The notes under the pieces were generated by a model, which was not told the origin of the DNA, searched no databases, and worked only from the letters and a program-made list of their open reading frames with translations. DNA of 64,000 nt from Polaromonas jejuensis NBRC 106434 (GTDB lineage Bacteria; Pseudomonadota; Gammaproteobacteria; Burkholderiales; Burkholderiaceae_C), in the NCBI RefSeq assembly GCF_001598235.1, contig NZ_BCYO01000008.1, positions 1 through 64,000 on the forward strand. Direction: 5' to 3'. Positions 43,591 through 52,130 of this stretch are shown one piece after another. The position numbers and the translations under genes were made by a program. The first letter of the stretch is position 1. The number at the start of each line of letters is the position of its first letter.

Positions 43591-44523
43591 ATGTCCTGGT
43601 TTGACGGCTTTGAATCGCGCTGCTTCGAGCTCAACGGCGCCACCATACACGCCCGGTTTTCCAGGGTGGCGCTGGGCGAGCCGCTGCGCCCGGCCCTGCT
43701 GCTGCTGCACGGCTTTCCGCAGTCGCATGTGATGTGGCACCGCGTGGCGCAGCGCCTCGCCCCGCATTACTTTCTGGTCATGCCCGACCTGCGCGGCTAC
43801 GGCGACTCCTCCAAAACGCCCGGCCTGCCCGACCACAGCAATTACAGCAAGCGCAACATGGCCCAGGACATGATAGGCGTGATGGATGCGCTGGGCGTAG
43901 ACCGGTTTGACCTGTGCGGCCACGACCGCGGCGGACGCGTGGCGCACCGGCTGGCGCTGGACCATGCCGCCCGCGTGAACAAGCTCTGCGTCATCGACAT
44001 CGTCCCCACGCTGGACATGTACGAGGGCCGCAGCCTGAGCGAGCCCTACATGGAATTCGCGCGCGCCTACTACCACTGGTTTCACCTGTTGCAGCCGGCG
44101 CCGCTGCCGGAAATCATGATGGGTGCCAACCACCCGGAAACCGCCCGCGCTTATCTGCACGCCAAACTGGGCGGCTGGGGCAGCGACGGCCTGGGCTATA
44201 TCGAACCCCAGGCGCTGGCCGAGTACGAGCGCGGCTTTTGCAACGCCGAGGCGCTGCACACCGCCTGCGAGGACTACCGGGCCAGCGCCGGCATAGACCT
44301 GGCGCATGACCGCGAAAGCCGCGCACAGGGCCAGAAAATCGCCTGCGACATGCTGGTGCTCTGGGCCGAGCGCGGCGTGGTCCATCGCCTCTTTGATCCG
44401 CTGGCGCTCTGGGAGGCGCAGTGCAACGGCGAGGTGTCGGGCCAGTCCATGGCTGCGGGCCACTTCATCCCCGAAGAGCAGCCCGAGGCAACCGCCAGGC
44501 TGCTGCAGCATTTTTTCAACTGA
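43591..44523 (+). CDS. Alpha/beta hydrolase, haloacetate-dehalogenase-like
   Basis: This 310-residue hydrolase has LLLHGFPQSHVMWHRVA, the arginine motif DLRGYGDSSKTP, nucleophile Asp in LCGHDRGGRVAHRLAL, YYHWFHLLQPAPLPE and catalytic His in AAGHFIPEEQPE. These match fluoroacetate dehalogenase-type enzymes, though epoxide or ester hydrolysis cannot be excluded. GGAG lies before ATG 43591. Confidence 0.82.
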   Translation: MSWFDGFESRCFELNGATIHARFSRVALGEPLRPALLLLHGFPQSHVMWHRVAQRLAPHYFLVMPDLRGYGDSSKTPGLPDHSNYSKRNMAQDMIGVMDALGVDRFDLCGHDRGGRVAHRLALDHAARVNKLCVIDIVPTLDMYEGRSLSEPYMEFARAYYHWFHLLQPAPLPEIMMGANHPETARAYLHAKLGGWGSDGLGYIEPQALAEYERGFCNAEALHTACEDYRASAGIDLAHDRESRAQGQKIACDMLVLWAERGVVHRLFDPLALWEAQCNGEVSGQSMAAGHFIPEEQPEATARLLQHFFN

Positions 44524-44538
44524 TTCAGCGAGCCGCTC

Positions 44539-45009
44539 ATGTCGACCTACACCGCAGAAGTTTTATGGCAGCGAAATGGCGAAGACTTTCTGGGCAACCG
44601 CTACAGCCGCCGCCATCTGCTGCGCTTTGACGGCGGGCTGGAAGTGCCGGGCTCCTCGTCACCGCACGTGGTGCCGCTGCCCCTGTCGGATGCCTCGGCG
44701 CTGGACCCGGAGGAAGCCTTTGTAGCCTCGCTGGCCAGCTGCCACATGCTGTGGTTTCTGTCTATCGCCGCCAAGCGCCGGTTCTGCGTGGACCACTACC
44801 TTGACGCCGCCGAAGGCCTCATGGCCAGGAATGTCGACGGCAAAATGGCCATGACCGTCGTCACGCTGCGGCCCGCCGTGCACTTCTCGGGCGAGCGACT
44901 GCCCACGCGTGAAGAACTGGACCGGCTGCACCACGAGGCGCATGAGGCCTGCTTTATTGCCAATTCGGTGAAGACTGAAGTGCGTTGCGAGCCGGTGTAT
45001 TCGGCTTGA
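44539..45009 (+). CDS. OsmC-family peroxiredoxin-like protein
   Basis: This 156-residue OsmC/Ohr fold protein carries the two redox cysteines in ASLASCHMLWFLS and HEACFIANSVKTEV. It reduces organic peroxides using a Cys pair. It follows the hydrolase by 15 bases, and the three genes from 43097 form a probable operon. Confidence 0.87.
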   Translation: MSTYTAEVLWQRNGEDFLGNRYSRRHLLRFDGGLEVPGSSSPHVVPLPLSDASALDPEEAFVASLASCHMLWFLSIAAKRRFCVDHYLDAAEGLMARNVDGKMAMTVVTLRPAVHFSGERLPTREELDRLHHEAHEACFIANSVKTEVRCEPVYSA

Positions 45010-45057
45010 TCTGCCCTCTGCTTGTGCAAGTGTCATATCTGATTTAGCCGCGTTGCC

Positions 45058-45613
45058 CTTCACTACCAGGCCGGGTCTCGCCCCGGCAGGCGACTCACTT
45101 GTCTTTTGCTTCGCCAAAAGAAAGTAAGCAAAGAAAAGGCGACCCTACTGTCTGCGACCCTTCGCTGCGCTACGGGCACCTTGCGGTGCTCAGTCCAGCC
45201 GGGGTCTCGTGCAAACTCGCCTGCGGCTCAAACAAGCACGAGCCCTGATCCGTCTGGACTTCCGCTCCTCAGCGCATACAGAAGGGGTAGAGGGCAGAGA
45301 AAAACCAATACCAACAGCCACGCTCCGCAGAACGCGCTTTGCGCGTTCTGCTCCCCGATTCCGATTGCTTTCCCCCAAACCCGTCCTGGCTGGGCTGAGC
45401 AGCGCAGGAGGGGGCGGATAAAAATTTCAGATGTCCGAAGGCGGCGAAGCCGACAAGTTTCTAAAATTTCCGTCCCCTCCGAGCAGCGCAAGGTGCCCGG
45501 AGCGCAGCGCAGGGACCCAGACTGCGGGTCGCCTTTCTTTTGGGTACTTTTCTTTGGCGAAGCAAAGAACAAGTGCCTCGCCCGCCGGGGCGAGACCCGG
45601 CTTGGTCGTGAAG
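45058..45613. repeat. Large inverted-repeat element with about 135-bp arms
   Basis: Left arm 45058-45193 and right arm 45479-45613 are imperfect inverted copies (CTTCACTACCAGGCCGGGTC against CTTCACGACCAAGCCGGGTC on the complement). Between them lie about 285 bases with a hairpin (CAGAACGCGC...GCGCGTTCTG) and no gene. The arms resemble a repeat I associate with Comamonadaceae genomes. Small open frames across it are spurious. It may be a non-autonomous element or a transcription stop. Confidence 0.75.
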
Positions 45614-45694
45614 TACATGGCGCTCAAATCAATAAAGGCTTCGACAGGCTACCCGGTTTAGCCGGGTTTGCAGCAGGCAGGCCTTCAATAGGAT

Positions 45695-45750
45695 CGCTAC
45701 TAAATCAATAGCTGGTCATGCCTGTTTTCGGCGGGCTGGAGCCTGAAAAT
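45695..45750 (+). repeat. Short interspersed repeat, intergenic
   Basis: About 55 bases beginning GCTACTAAATCAATAGCTGG and ending GGAGCCTGAAAAT. The type copy for the family found only in the right half of the window. Confidence 0.65.
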
Positions 45751-46031
45751 ATTCTCAACAACAGACTGTAGTCTTCTGGACACGCCTGAAGCGCGCTGAA
45801 AAAGCATGCCGTTGCCGAGGGGGAGCTGAAACCGCTTTGACGTAGGCTCCCCTGTTATTCGGTGCCTTTGCGGCGTTTGTGGACATTTGCGCTGCAAAGT
45901 CATTGCTGGCCAAACGAATGCTGATATAAACCAATGAGTTACGAGAACAAGGGAGTTGCCAGCATGAATGATCAGCCATGTTATTCCGCAGGTTTGCGGT
46001 CTAAATCACCTTAGACCCCTGAGGAGACGAA

Positions 46032-46553
46032 GTGTCACTTACTGACGTTCTGATGATCCTCGCTACCGCTGCGAGCCCGCTGATTGCTGTTCAAGTCACG
46101 AGATACCTGGATGATCGAAATGAGATTCGGGGCCGAAAGCTACACGTCTTCAAGACGTTGATGGCTACTCGCGCGTACACGCTATCGCCAGCGCATGTCG
46201 AGGCGCTGAATCGAATTGACTTGGAGTTTTCATCCAAGAAGCCTGCCGAAAAAGCTGTCCTGGACGTGTGGCAACAGTACCTTGACCACCTCGGAAACAA
46301 AAACATGGAAATTCAGGCCTGGGGAAACAAACGAACTGACCTTCTTGTGGACCTGCTACACGCGATGGGCAAGACTTTGGGCTACGACTTCAACAAGACG
46401 CAAATCAAGAATGGCACCTACTCACCGGTGGCTCATGGCCGAATCGAGTCAGAACAGGAGCGCATGCGTCAACTAACGCTCGAACTGCTGGAGGGAAAGC
46501 GCATGCTGCCTATGCACGTCACCAACATACCGCATAATCCTCCAGCACCATGA
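46032..46553 (+). CDS. DUF6680-like protein
   Basis: This 173-residue protein starts with a hydrophobic N-terminus (LTDVLMILATAASPLIAVQVTR) followed by a soluble helical part. RNEIRGRKLHVFKTLMATRA and LSPAHVEALNRIDLEF match my memory of DUF6680 proteins, of unknown role. Start is GTG 46032 with GAGGAG upstream. Its base composition is lower in GC than neighbouring genes, suggesting recent acquisition. Confidence 0.7.
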   Translation: MSLTDVLMILATAASPLIAVQVTRYLDDRNEIRGRKLHVFKTLMATRAYTLSPAHVEALNRIDLEFSSKKPAEKAVLDVWQQYLDHLGNKNMEIQAWGNKRTDLLVDLLHAMGKTLGYDFNKTQIKNGTYSPVAHGRIESEQERMRQLTLELLEGKRMLPMHVTNIPHNPPAP

Positions 46554-46717
46554 CGCAGCGGTCTAACCCTTCAATCGAGAAAACGTTGAGCATCGCTACC
46601 TCTGCTTTAGAGTTCAAAGAACTACTTTCTCATTAAATCAGCCGCCAGCCCTTTAGATTCTGACGCCATACGCTACAAAATCAGAAGCAATCAGTCCCGA
46701 TCTTCAGGCCCCAGCCA

Positions 46718-47569
46718 TCACCCGGCCCCATGGCACTTCTTGTATTTCTTGCCACTACCGCAGTAGCAAAGATCGTTGCGGCCAGGCGTGGCCTCCTTGC
46801 GCACCGTATCGACCTTGGGGCCCAGGGTCTTCCAGAGCTCGCGCAGGTCATACACCGCCCAGATCGCCTCGCCAAAGGCATTGAGCCGGGCAATGCTGGT
46901 GCTGGGCGCGCCTTCTTCGTTGAGGGGTGACACCTCGGGCGCGGCGGAGTCGTCTTCGGTCATGGCAACCACGGCCTGCAGGGCGCCGTCCAGCCATTTG
47001 GCGGCGTCCTTGTCGCGCGGGGCCGTCCATTCGTCGGGCCAGCTTTCGACGGCGAACATGAAGCCCAGCGCCCACACCTGGGCAAACGCGGGCAGCTCTT
47101 CGCCCTTGAAGCTTGCTTGTTCTTCGGGTGGCATGTCGGCCACGGCGCCGCGAATGTCCATGACTTCGGGGTGGTAGCAGCGCTCATCCTCCAGCGAGTC
47201 CACCTCGGAATCCAGCGCGGTTTCGACTTCCTTCCAGCGCTGCTTCCACAGCGTGAGGAAGCGCTCGCGCTGCGCATCGCTGGCGAACGAGCCACCTTCG
47301 GGGTCGGCGTCTTCGCCGGGGGCTGGCGTGGCCAGCAGCACCGACAGGTATTCGTCCTCGGCAATCGGGCGGCGCGAGCAGATCACGGCGGCCATGAAGC
47401 CCTCGCAGAACTCCCACTGCGGCGTTTCGTCGTAGCGGCTGCGCAGCTCGTCGAGGATGGCGTCCAGCTCGTCAAAGGCTTCGGCTTCCAGCAGGGGCGC
47501 ATCGAGCGCGGCGGCCAGCGGCAGCTTGGCGGAGGTGGAGGGGGGAGCGGGGGGAAATGGGGTCTTCAT
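46718..47569 (-). CDS. UPF0149/YecA-like protein with C-terminal SEC-C zinc motif
   Basis: This 283-residue protein has an UPF0149-type helical domain (WEFCEGFMAAVICSRRPIA, FAQVWALGFMFAVE) and a C-terminal SEC-C motif, PGRNDLCYCGSGKKYKKCHG, as in SecA tails. SEC-C domains bind zinc and often contact ribosomes or SecB-like partners. The function of this family is unknown. Confidence 0.88.
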   Translation of the reverse strand: MKTPFPPAPPSTSAKLPLAAALDAPLLEAEAFDELDAILDELRSRYDETPQWEFCEGFMAAVICSRRPIAEDEYLSVLLATPAPGEDADPEGGSFASDAQRERFLTLWKQRWKEVETALDSEVDSLEDERCYHPEVMDIRGAVADMPPEEQASFKGEELPAFAQVWALGFMFAVESWPDEWTAPRDKDAAKWLDGALQAVVAMTEDDSAAPEVSPLNEEGAPSTSIARLNAFGEAIWAVYDLRELWKTLGPKVDTVRKEATPGRNDLCYCGSGKKYKKCHGAG

Positions 47570-47726
47570 GCGGTGCGGTCCTGAGCCTCCCGTGAGGCTC
47601 TTACAAGATGCAAAGTGTATCTGCCGCGCCGCGAAGCCCTGGATAAGCAGGCGCCAGTGCCTGCGCCCCGGGGCGTCAATACCCGCGTAGCCCGGGTGAC
47701 GCCACTGGATCAGCCCAACCCGACAA

Positions 47727-47782
47727 TTGCTAGCAATTAAATAGCTGGCTGCGCCCGTGTGCCGTGGGCTGGCAGCCTTTTT
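47727..47782 (+). repeat. Short interspersed repeat, intergenic
   Basis: TTGCTAGCAATTAAATAGCT start, GGCTGGCAGCC near the end. It lies in the 330-base gap between the SEC-C gene and the patatin gene, which otherwise shows no gene. Confidence 0.7.
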
Positions 47783-47899
47783 CCTGCAAGAAAGGTGCCG
47801 GTCGAAGCTGGCCTGCAGGTCGCCGATGATAGGAATTAAGGGAAAACCCTATACTGAACCGCACATGCACGGCAATCGGTGCGCCACAAAGGAATTTCC

Positions 47900-48988
47900 A
47901 TGACCGACCGCTCAGCAAGCTACAGCCGTCCCGGCTTTCCCGAAAAATCAGGCCTTGCCCTGATCAAGCGCCTGGGCCGCAACTCGCCTGAACGCCTCAA
48001 CCTGGCGCTGCAGGGCGGTGGCGCGCACGGGGCCTTCACCTGGGGCGTACTGGACGCCCTGCTCGAAAACACCGGCATTGAGTTCGAAGGCCTGAGCGGC
48101 AGCAGCGCCGGCGCCATGAACGCGGTGGTCCTGGCCGACGGCTGGATGAAGGGGGGACGCGAGGGCGCTCGCCAGGGCCTGGCGGATTTCTGGACGGAGG
48201 TCGGAAAGCAAATGCCCTGGGAAATGGTGACCCAGGGCGAGGGCGACGCGATCAGCCTGTCGCCAGCCGGCAAATGGCTGGCCAACTGGGCCGGGCACTT
48301 CTCGCCCTCGCAGCTCAACCCGCTGGAACTCAACCCCTTGCGTGATCTGCTCCAGCGCCAGGTCGATTTCGAGCAGCTGCGCGCACGCAGTCCGTTCAAG
48401 CTGTTTGTCGGCGCCACGCAGGCCAGTACCGGAAAGCTGCGGATATTTCGCGAAACCGAACTCACCCTGGACATGTTGCTCGCCTCGGCCTGCCTGCCCA
48501 AGATCCATCACACGGTGGAAATTGACGGCGAGCCCTATTGGGACGGTGGCTACGCCGCCAATCCGGCGGTATTCCCGCTGTTCTATGACTGCGAGGCGCG
48601 CGATGTGTTGCTGGTGCTGCTGAGCCCGCTCAAGCGCGAAGGCACACCGCACACGGTGAAGGAGATCGAATCGCGCATTGTCGAGCTGGCGTTCAGCGCC
48701 AACTTCATGCGCGAGATGCGGATGTTCGCGCATGCGACTGAATTTTCGAGCCCGACATTTCTGAGCTGGGGGCGCCTAGAGCGGCGGCTGCAGAAGATGC
48801 GCTTTCACATGATCGATGCCAGCCAGTTGAGCAGCCTGGAGCGCACCGAGACCAAGCTGCTGGCGCACAGCCCGTTTCTTGAGCTGCTGCGGGACCAGGG
48901 CCGCGAGCGTGCCGCCTTTTGGCAGGCGCAGCACTCGGCTGACGTCGGGCGACGATCAAGCTTCGATGTCAAGAAGTGCTTCACCTGA
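47900..48988 (+). CDS. Patatin-like phospholipase
   Basis: This 362-residue patatin has the oxyanion loop LALQGGGAHGAF, nucleophile Ser in GLSGSSAGAMNAVV and catalytic Asp in YWDGGYAANP. It hydrolyses acyl lipids; RssA-type proteins share the layout. AAAGGAA precedes ATG 47900. Confidence 0.9.
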   Translation: MTDRSASYSRPGFPEKSGLALIKRLGRNSPERLNLALQGGGAHGAFTWGVLDALLENTGIEFEGLSGSSAGAMNAVVLADGWMKGGREGARQGLADFWTEVGKQMPWEMVTQGEGDAISLSPAGKWLANWAGHFSPSQLNPLELNPLRDLLQRQVDFEQLRARSPFKLFVGATQASTGKLRIFRETELTLDMLLASACLPKIHHTVEIDGEPYWDGGYAANPAVFPLFYDCEARDVLLVLLSPLKREGTPHTVKEIESRIVELAFSANFMREMRMFAHATEFSSPTFLSWGRLERRLQKMRFHMIDASQLSSLERTETKLLAHSPFLELLRDQGRERAAFWQAQHSADVGRRSSFDVKKCFT

Positions 48989-49305
48989 TTTGGCGGCCAT
49001 CAACGCTGGCGATTGATTTCCACCGAGATGTGAACCAGTTCCTCATGGACACGCAATTGCCGCTTGAAGTCATCGGGGTTGGCGTCAGCCGCGGTGATGA
49101 GATCGGCATCAAACTTCCGTACTTGGCATACAATTTTTTCCGGATTCTGCGAGCACCCCTTAAGGGGACATGGACCGAATTGATGTACCGCGTCGAAACA
49201 TTCAACCAGGTGTCATTCCTAAAAATCAACACCGGTACCGGAACCATGGCACAGCCAATCAAGTGGGGTTGGCTGCGGCGGTAAAACGACGAAGGAAGGC
49301 AACAC
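48989..49305. other. Intergenic stretch with a possible minus-strand gene remnant
   Basis: No intact gene. A minus-strand frame from about 49210 to the stop at 49000 reads with natural composition (FDADLITAADANPDDFKRQL, then VHEELVHISVEINRQR) but has no start codon and follows a TGA, so it looks like the C-terminal relic of a lost gene. A CCCCTTAAGGGG palindrome lies at 49156-49167. Confidence 0.4.
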
Positions 49306-49863
49306 ATGTCGTTGACCCAACTGCTTGCTCAATATGGCTACCTGGCGGTGTTCGTCGGTAGCGTCCTCGAAGGCGAAACCGTCCTGGTCCTGGCCGGTTT
49401 CGCAGCACATCAAGGCTATCTGTCGTTCCCGCTGGTGATCACGCTGGCATTCTGTGGCGGAACGCTGGGAGACCAGATTTCCTTCTTCATCGGGCGGTAC
49501 TACGGCGCTCCCTTGCTGTCTCGCTTCCCACGTCTTGCCTCGCGCGCCCAGCCGATCAACCAGTGGATACAACACTACCAGACCGGCCTCATCGTCGGGG
49601 TGCGTTTTATGTATGGATTCCGCATCGCTGGCCCGCTTGTCATTGGCATGAGCGATGTGTCGGCATGGCGATTCCTGTTGCTCAACCTCCTTGGCGCCGC
49701 GATATGGGCCGTGCTGATCGCCGGGGCAGGCTATCTTTTCGGCGAAACATTGCAATGGCTGGTCACCGACCTCAAACAGTATGAAGAAATAGCACTGCTG
49801 CTGATTGTTGTTGCGGCTGTCCTCATGGGCCTGGTTCACCGGCTGTACGCCCGCCATCGCTAA
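49306..49863 (+). CDS. DedA/SNARE-associated family membrane protein
   Basis: This 185-residue protein has GYLAVFVGSVLEGETVLVLAG, GGTLGDQISFFIGRYYG, GLIVGVRFMYGFRIAGPLV and GMSDVSAWRFLLLNLLGA, the DedA domain with its conserved Arg and Gly-Asp residues. Such proteins are undecaprenyl-phosphate or phospholipid translocases. GAAGGAAGG precedes the ATG. Confidence 0.92.
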   Translation: MSLTQLLAQYGYLAVFVGSVLEGETVLVLAGFAAHQGYLSFPLVITLAFCGGTLGDQISFFIGRYYGAPLLSRFPRLASRAQPINQWIQHYQTGLIVGVRFMYGFRIAGPLVIGMSDVSAWRFLLLNLLGAAIWAVLIAGAGYLFGETLQWLVTDLKQYEEIALLLIVVAAVLMGLVHRLYARHR

Positions 49864-50275
49864 CGAATTGAGCGACACAGCCATGGGTTCGCCGCTCCAG
49901 GGGGCTTGGCGTACGATTTTTTTCCGTTTCGTGGGCTGGCGCCTGCTGCAGCAGATTGCCGCCATCCGGGGCGCCGTGAACACCTGGGCCCGGATACCGT
50001 CGCGCCGGAGCAGCGGCGCGAGGATTTGGAGAGCGTGCCGGCCGTGCTGCGCTCCTGGCTCAGGCAGGGCGAGCCTGAGCCGCGCTTTTATCTGTTCGGC
50101 AAATGGGGTGCGCGCGCGGCCATGCCGGCCCGGGGACCCGCCCAATACGCTATTGATTAAATAGCTGCCTGCGCCCGTGCACCATGGGTCAGCAGCCATT
50201 TCTCCATGGAAAGCAGGGCTTCCCTGTGCGTCGCTTCAACCCTCATCTGGCGCCATGAATGAATGGCGATTCAGC
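49864..50275. other. Intergenic stretch with one interspersed repeat
   Basis: About 410 bases between the DedA gene and the end of the FTR1 gene. Two short frames overlap (49906-50160 from TTG, and another ending 50164) but neither looks like a conserved protein. A repeat copy occupies 50147-50205. Confidence 0.4.
50147..50205 (+). repeat. Short interspersed repeat, intergenic
   Basis: ACGCTATTGATTAAATAGCT start, then CTGCGCCCGTGCACCATGGG. Closely similar to the copies at 47727 and 51714. Confidence 0.7.
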
Positions 50276-51079
50276 CTAGCGCCTGCCTTGCGTGCGCACC
50301 AGCAGGGTGACCGTGGTGAGCGTCAGCACATAGACGGCCAGCTGTATGCCGGCTGGGCGATCGGTATAGCCAATCAGGGTGTGCAGCATCTTGCCCAGAA
50401 TGCTGGTGTCGCTCAGCAGCCAGGAGCTGTCCCAGATGGCATCGCCCCAGCTGGGCACCAGGTTGGCAGACAGCAGAAAGCCGACCCCCTGGCTGGCCAT
50501 GCCCGCTGTGAGCAGGATGATCAGGGCATTGGTCACGGCAAACAGCCGGTGCGTCGCGATCTTCAGCAGGCCGAAGTACATGGCGGCACCGAGCCCGACA
50601 CCGCCGACCAGGCCCAGCAGGCCACCGACCACCATCTGCGAGGTCTGGCCCGGCTCGCCGGCGGCAATGCCGTAAAGAAAGAGCACCGCCTCGGAACCCT
50701 CGCGCAGCACGGCAACGCCCACCACGACCGCCAGGCCGGTCAACGGCCGGGAGCCGCTGGCCACGGCACTGCCCACGGCGCTCAATTCCCGCGCCATTTC
50801 CCGTCCGTGCCGGCTCATCCAGATGCTGTGCCAGGCGAGCATGGCCACCGCCACGAACATGACGCAGGCATTGAATACCTCCTGGCCCATGCCGGAGGCC
50901 CACGAGGAAATGATGTCGGCAAAGCCGGCGACCAGGCAGGCGCCCAGAATCCCGCCGGCAATGCCGAGGCCGACCCAGCGCCCGCGCCGCGGGACCTGTT
51001 TGGTCGCGGCCAGCACGATGGAGGCGACCAGGGCCGCCTCGAGGATTTCGCGAAAGACGATGAGTGCGGTGGACAGCAT
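50276..51079 (-). CDS. FTR1-family iron permease
   Basis: This 267-residue permease has seven hydrophobic helices and both iron-binding REXXE motifs, REILE at 10-14 and REGSE at 126-130. FTR1/EfeU proteins import ferric iron after ferrous oxidation. The cupredoxin gene lies directly upstream (19-base gap), the usual partner in such two-gene systems. Confidence 0.93.
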   Translation of the reverse strand: MLSTALIVFREILEAALVASIVLAATKQVPRRGRWVGLGIAGGILGACLVAGFADIISSWASGMGQEVFNACVMFVAVAMLAWHSIWMSRHGREMARELSAVGSAVASGSRPLTGLAVVVGVAVLREGSEAVLFLYGIAAGEPGQTSQMVVGGLLGLVGGVGLGAAMYFGLLKIATHRLFAVTNALIILLTAGMASQGVGFLLSANLVPSWGDAIWDSSWLLSDTSILGKMLHTLIGYTDRPAGIQLAVYVLTLTTVTLLVRTQGRR

Positions 51080-51098
51080 GCGGGCTCCGGCAGCGTGT

Positions 51099-51434
51099 CT
51101 ACTTGGCGATCAGGTAGGTTTTGGAGACGGCTTCGTGGTACTCGTCGTGGAACTCGTACTTGCCGGGCTTGAGCGGGCCGATGAACAAGGTGGCTTCCTT
51201 GCCAGGAGGAATCACCTTCTCGGCCTTGAAGTCATCACTTTCGAATTCGGCCGGTGTGGCATCCAGATTCTTGACGACCAATTTGACTTTGGTGTTGGCC
51301 GGAATGGTCAGCTCTGCAGGGGTGAACTTGTGGTCCTTCAGGCTAAGGTTGAAGGTGGTGTCTGCTGCCCAACCAGCAGCAGCGGCCAGCAGGGAACCAA
51401 GGATCAGGGTGGTACGGGCAATGTGGCGGATCAT
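51099..51434 (-). CDS. Cupredoxin-like periplasmic partner of FTR1
   Basis: This 111-residue secreted protein (signal peptide 1-24, GWAA) has a cupredoxin-type beta-sandwich: FNLSLKDHKFTPAELTIPAN, TKVKLVVKNLD and PGKYEFHDEYHEA. The type-1 copper cysteine is absent. His/Asp/Met-type coordination, as in EfeO N-domains and P19-like proteins, is possible. First gene of the FTR1 operon. Confidence 0.85.
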   Translation of the reverse strand: MIRHIARTTLILGSLLAAAAGWAADTTFNLSLKDHKFTPAELTIPANTKVKLVVKNLDATPAEFESDDFKAEKVIPPGKEATLFIGPLKPGKYEFHDEYHEAVSKTYLIAK

Positions 51435-51713
51435 GGTGATTTCGTCTTTGGGTTGGACAGTTGGGCAATTGAACGGTTGGACCAGGAATCAAGCCAGGCC
51501 GGGGAGCGCCGTAGCCAAATTCGGATAAATTATAAATCACATTAAGAACAATTCGCATTTCCATTAATGGTGAAAAATCCGCGGGCTCCGGGGAAATGGG
51601 GTCAGACACTCATGGCGCGACCTGAAGCGCCCAACCAAAGACATTCGGGCCGGCGCAAAGTGGAGCCTGCGCGCCATTGGCGCTTCAACCAATCAGCACA
51701 TCAGCCAGGAATT

Positions 51714-51769
51714 AGCTATCAATTACATAGCTGCCTGTGCACGTACTCCATGGGCCAGAAGCCTTTTCG
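51714..51769 (+). repeat. Short interspersed repeat overlapping the PIN gene 3' end
   Basis: AGCTATCAATTACATAGCTG start, CCATGGGCCAGAAGCC near the end. Read on the minus strand it supplies the last 16 codons and the stop of the PIN-domain gene. Confidence 0.7.
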
Positions 51770-52130
51770 CCATTGAGGTGACGGCCCGGTCCTTGCTCAG
51801 CAGCAAGGCCTGATGGGCCACCGCCAGATCGATGAATTTCTGGTCGTCGGGGTCGCTGCAGGTCAGGCGGGCTTTGGTGGCCACTTCAACCAGGCGGGCG
51901 TGGCGGTCAAAGGCTGTAAGGACGTCGGCGGCGCCCAGCTGGTAAAAATCAAGGCGCGGAACGATTTGCGGGTAGGCCAGCACGCGGGCCAACTCGTCGC
52001 GCATGGCTTGGGTGGCCAGCCAGTCGAGCTCGCCGGACTCCAGACCCTGCTTGACCGCAAGCGCCGCCGCATCGTTGAAGACAAACACGTCGAGGACGAT
52101 GTTGGTGTCCAGAACGATGGGCCTGGCCAT
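51723..52130 (-). CDS. PIN-domain protein, TA-toxin-like
   Basis: This 135-residue PIN nuclease has the acidic Mg-binding residues: IVLDTNIVLDVFVF, RDELARVLAYPQ and TCSDPDDQKFIDLAVAH. Family members cleave RNA as toxins. No antitoxin gene is adjacent. The ATG overlaps the rlmL stop by one base (TGATG), so it is coupled to that gene. The C-terminus (MAKRLLAHGVRAQAAM) is encoded by an interspersed repeat. Confidence 0.85.
   Translation of the reverse strand: MARPIVLDTNIVLDVFVFNDAAALAVKQGLESGELDWLATQAMRDELARVLAYPQIVPRLDFYQLGAADVLTAFDRHARLVEVATKARLTCSDPDDQKFIDLAVAHQALLLSKDRAVTSMAKRLLAHGVRAQAAM

Noticed and set aside
45431-45661. 76-codon frame across the inverted repeat
   Set aside because: It reads repeat DNA; such frames recur with repeats and are not conserved genes.
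48976-49284. 102-codon plus-strand frame after patatin
   Set aside because: No family pattern or ribosome-binding site; the minus-strand relic reads more naturally.
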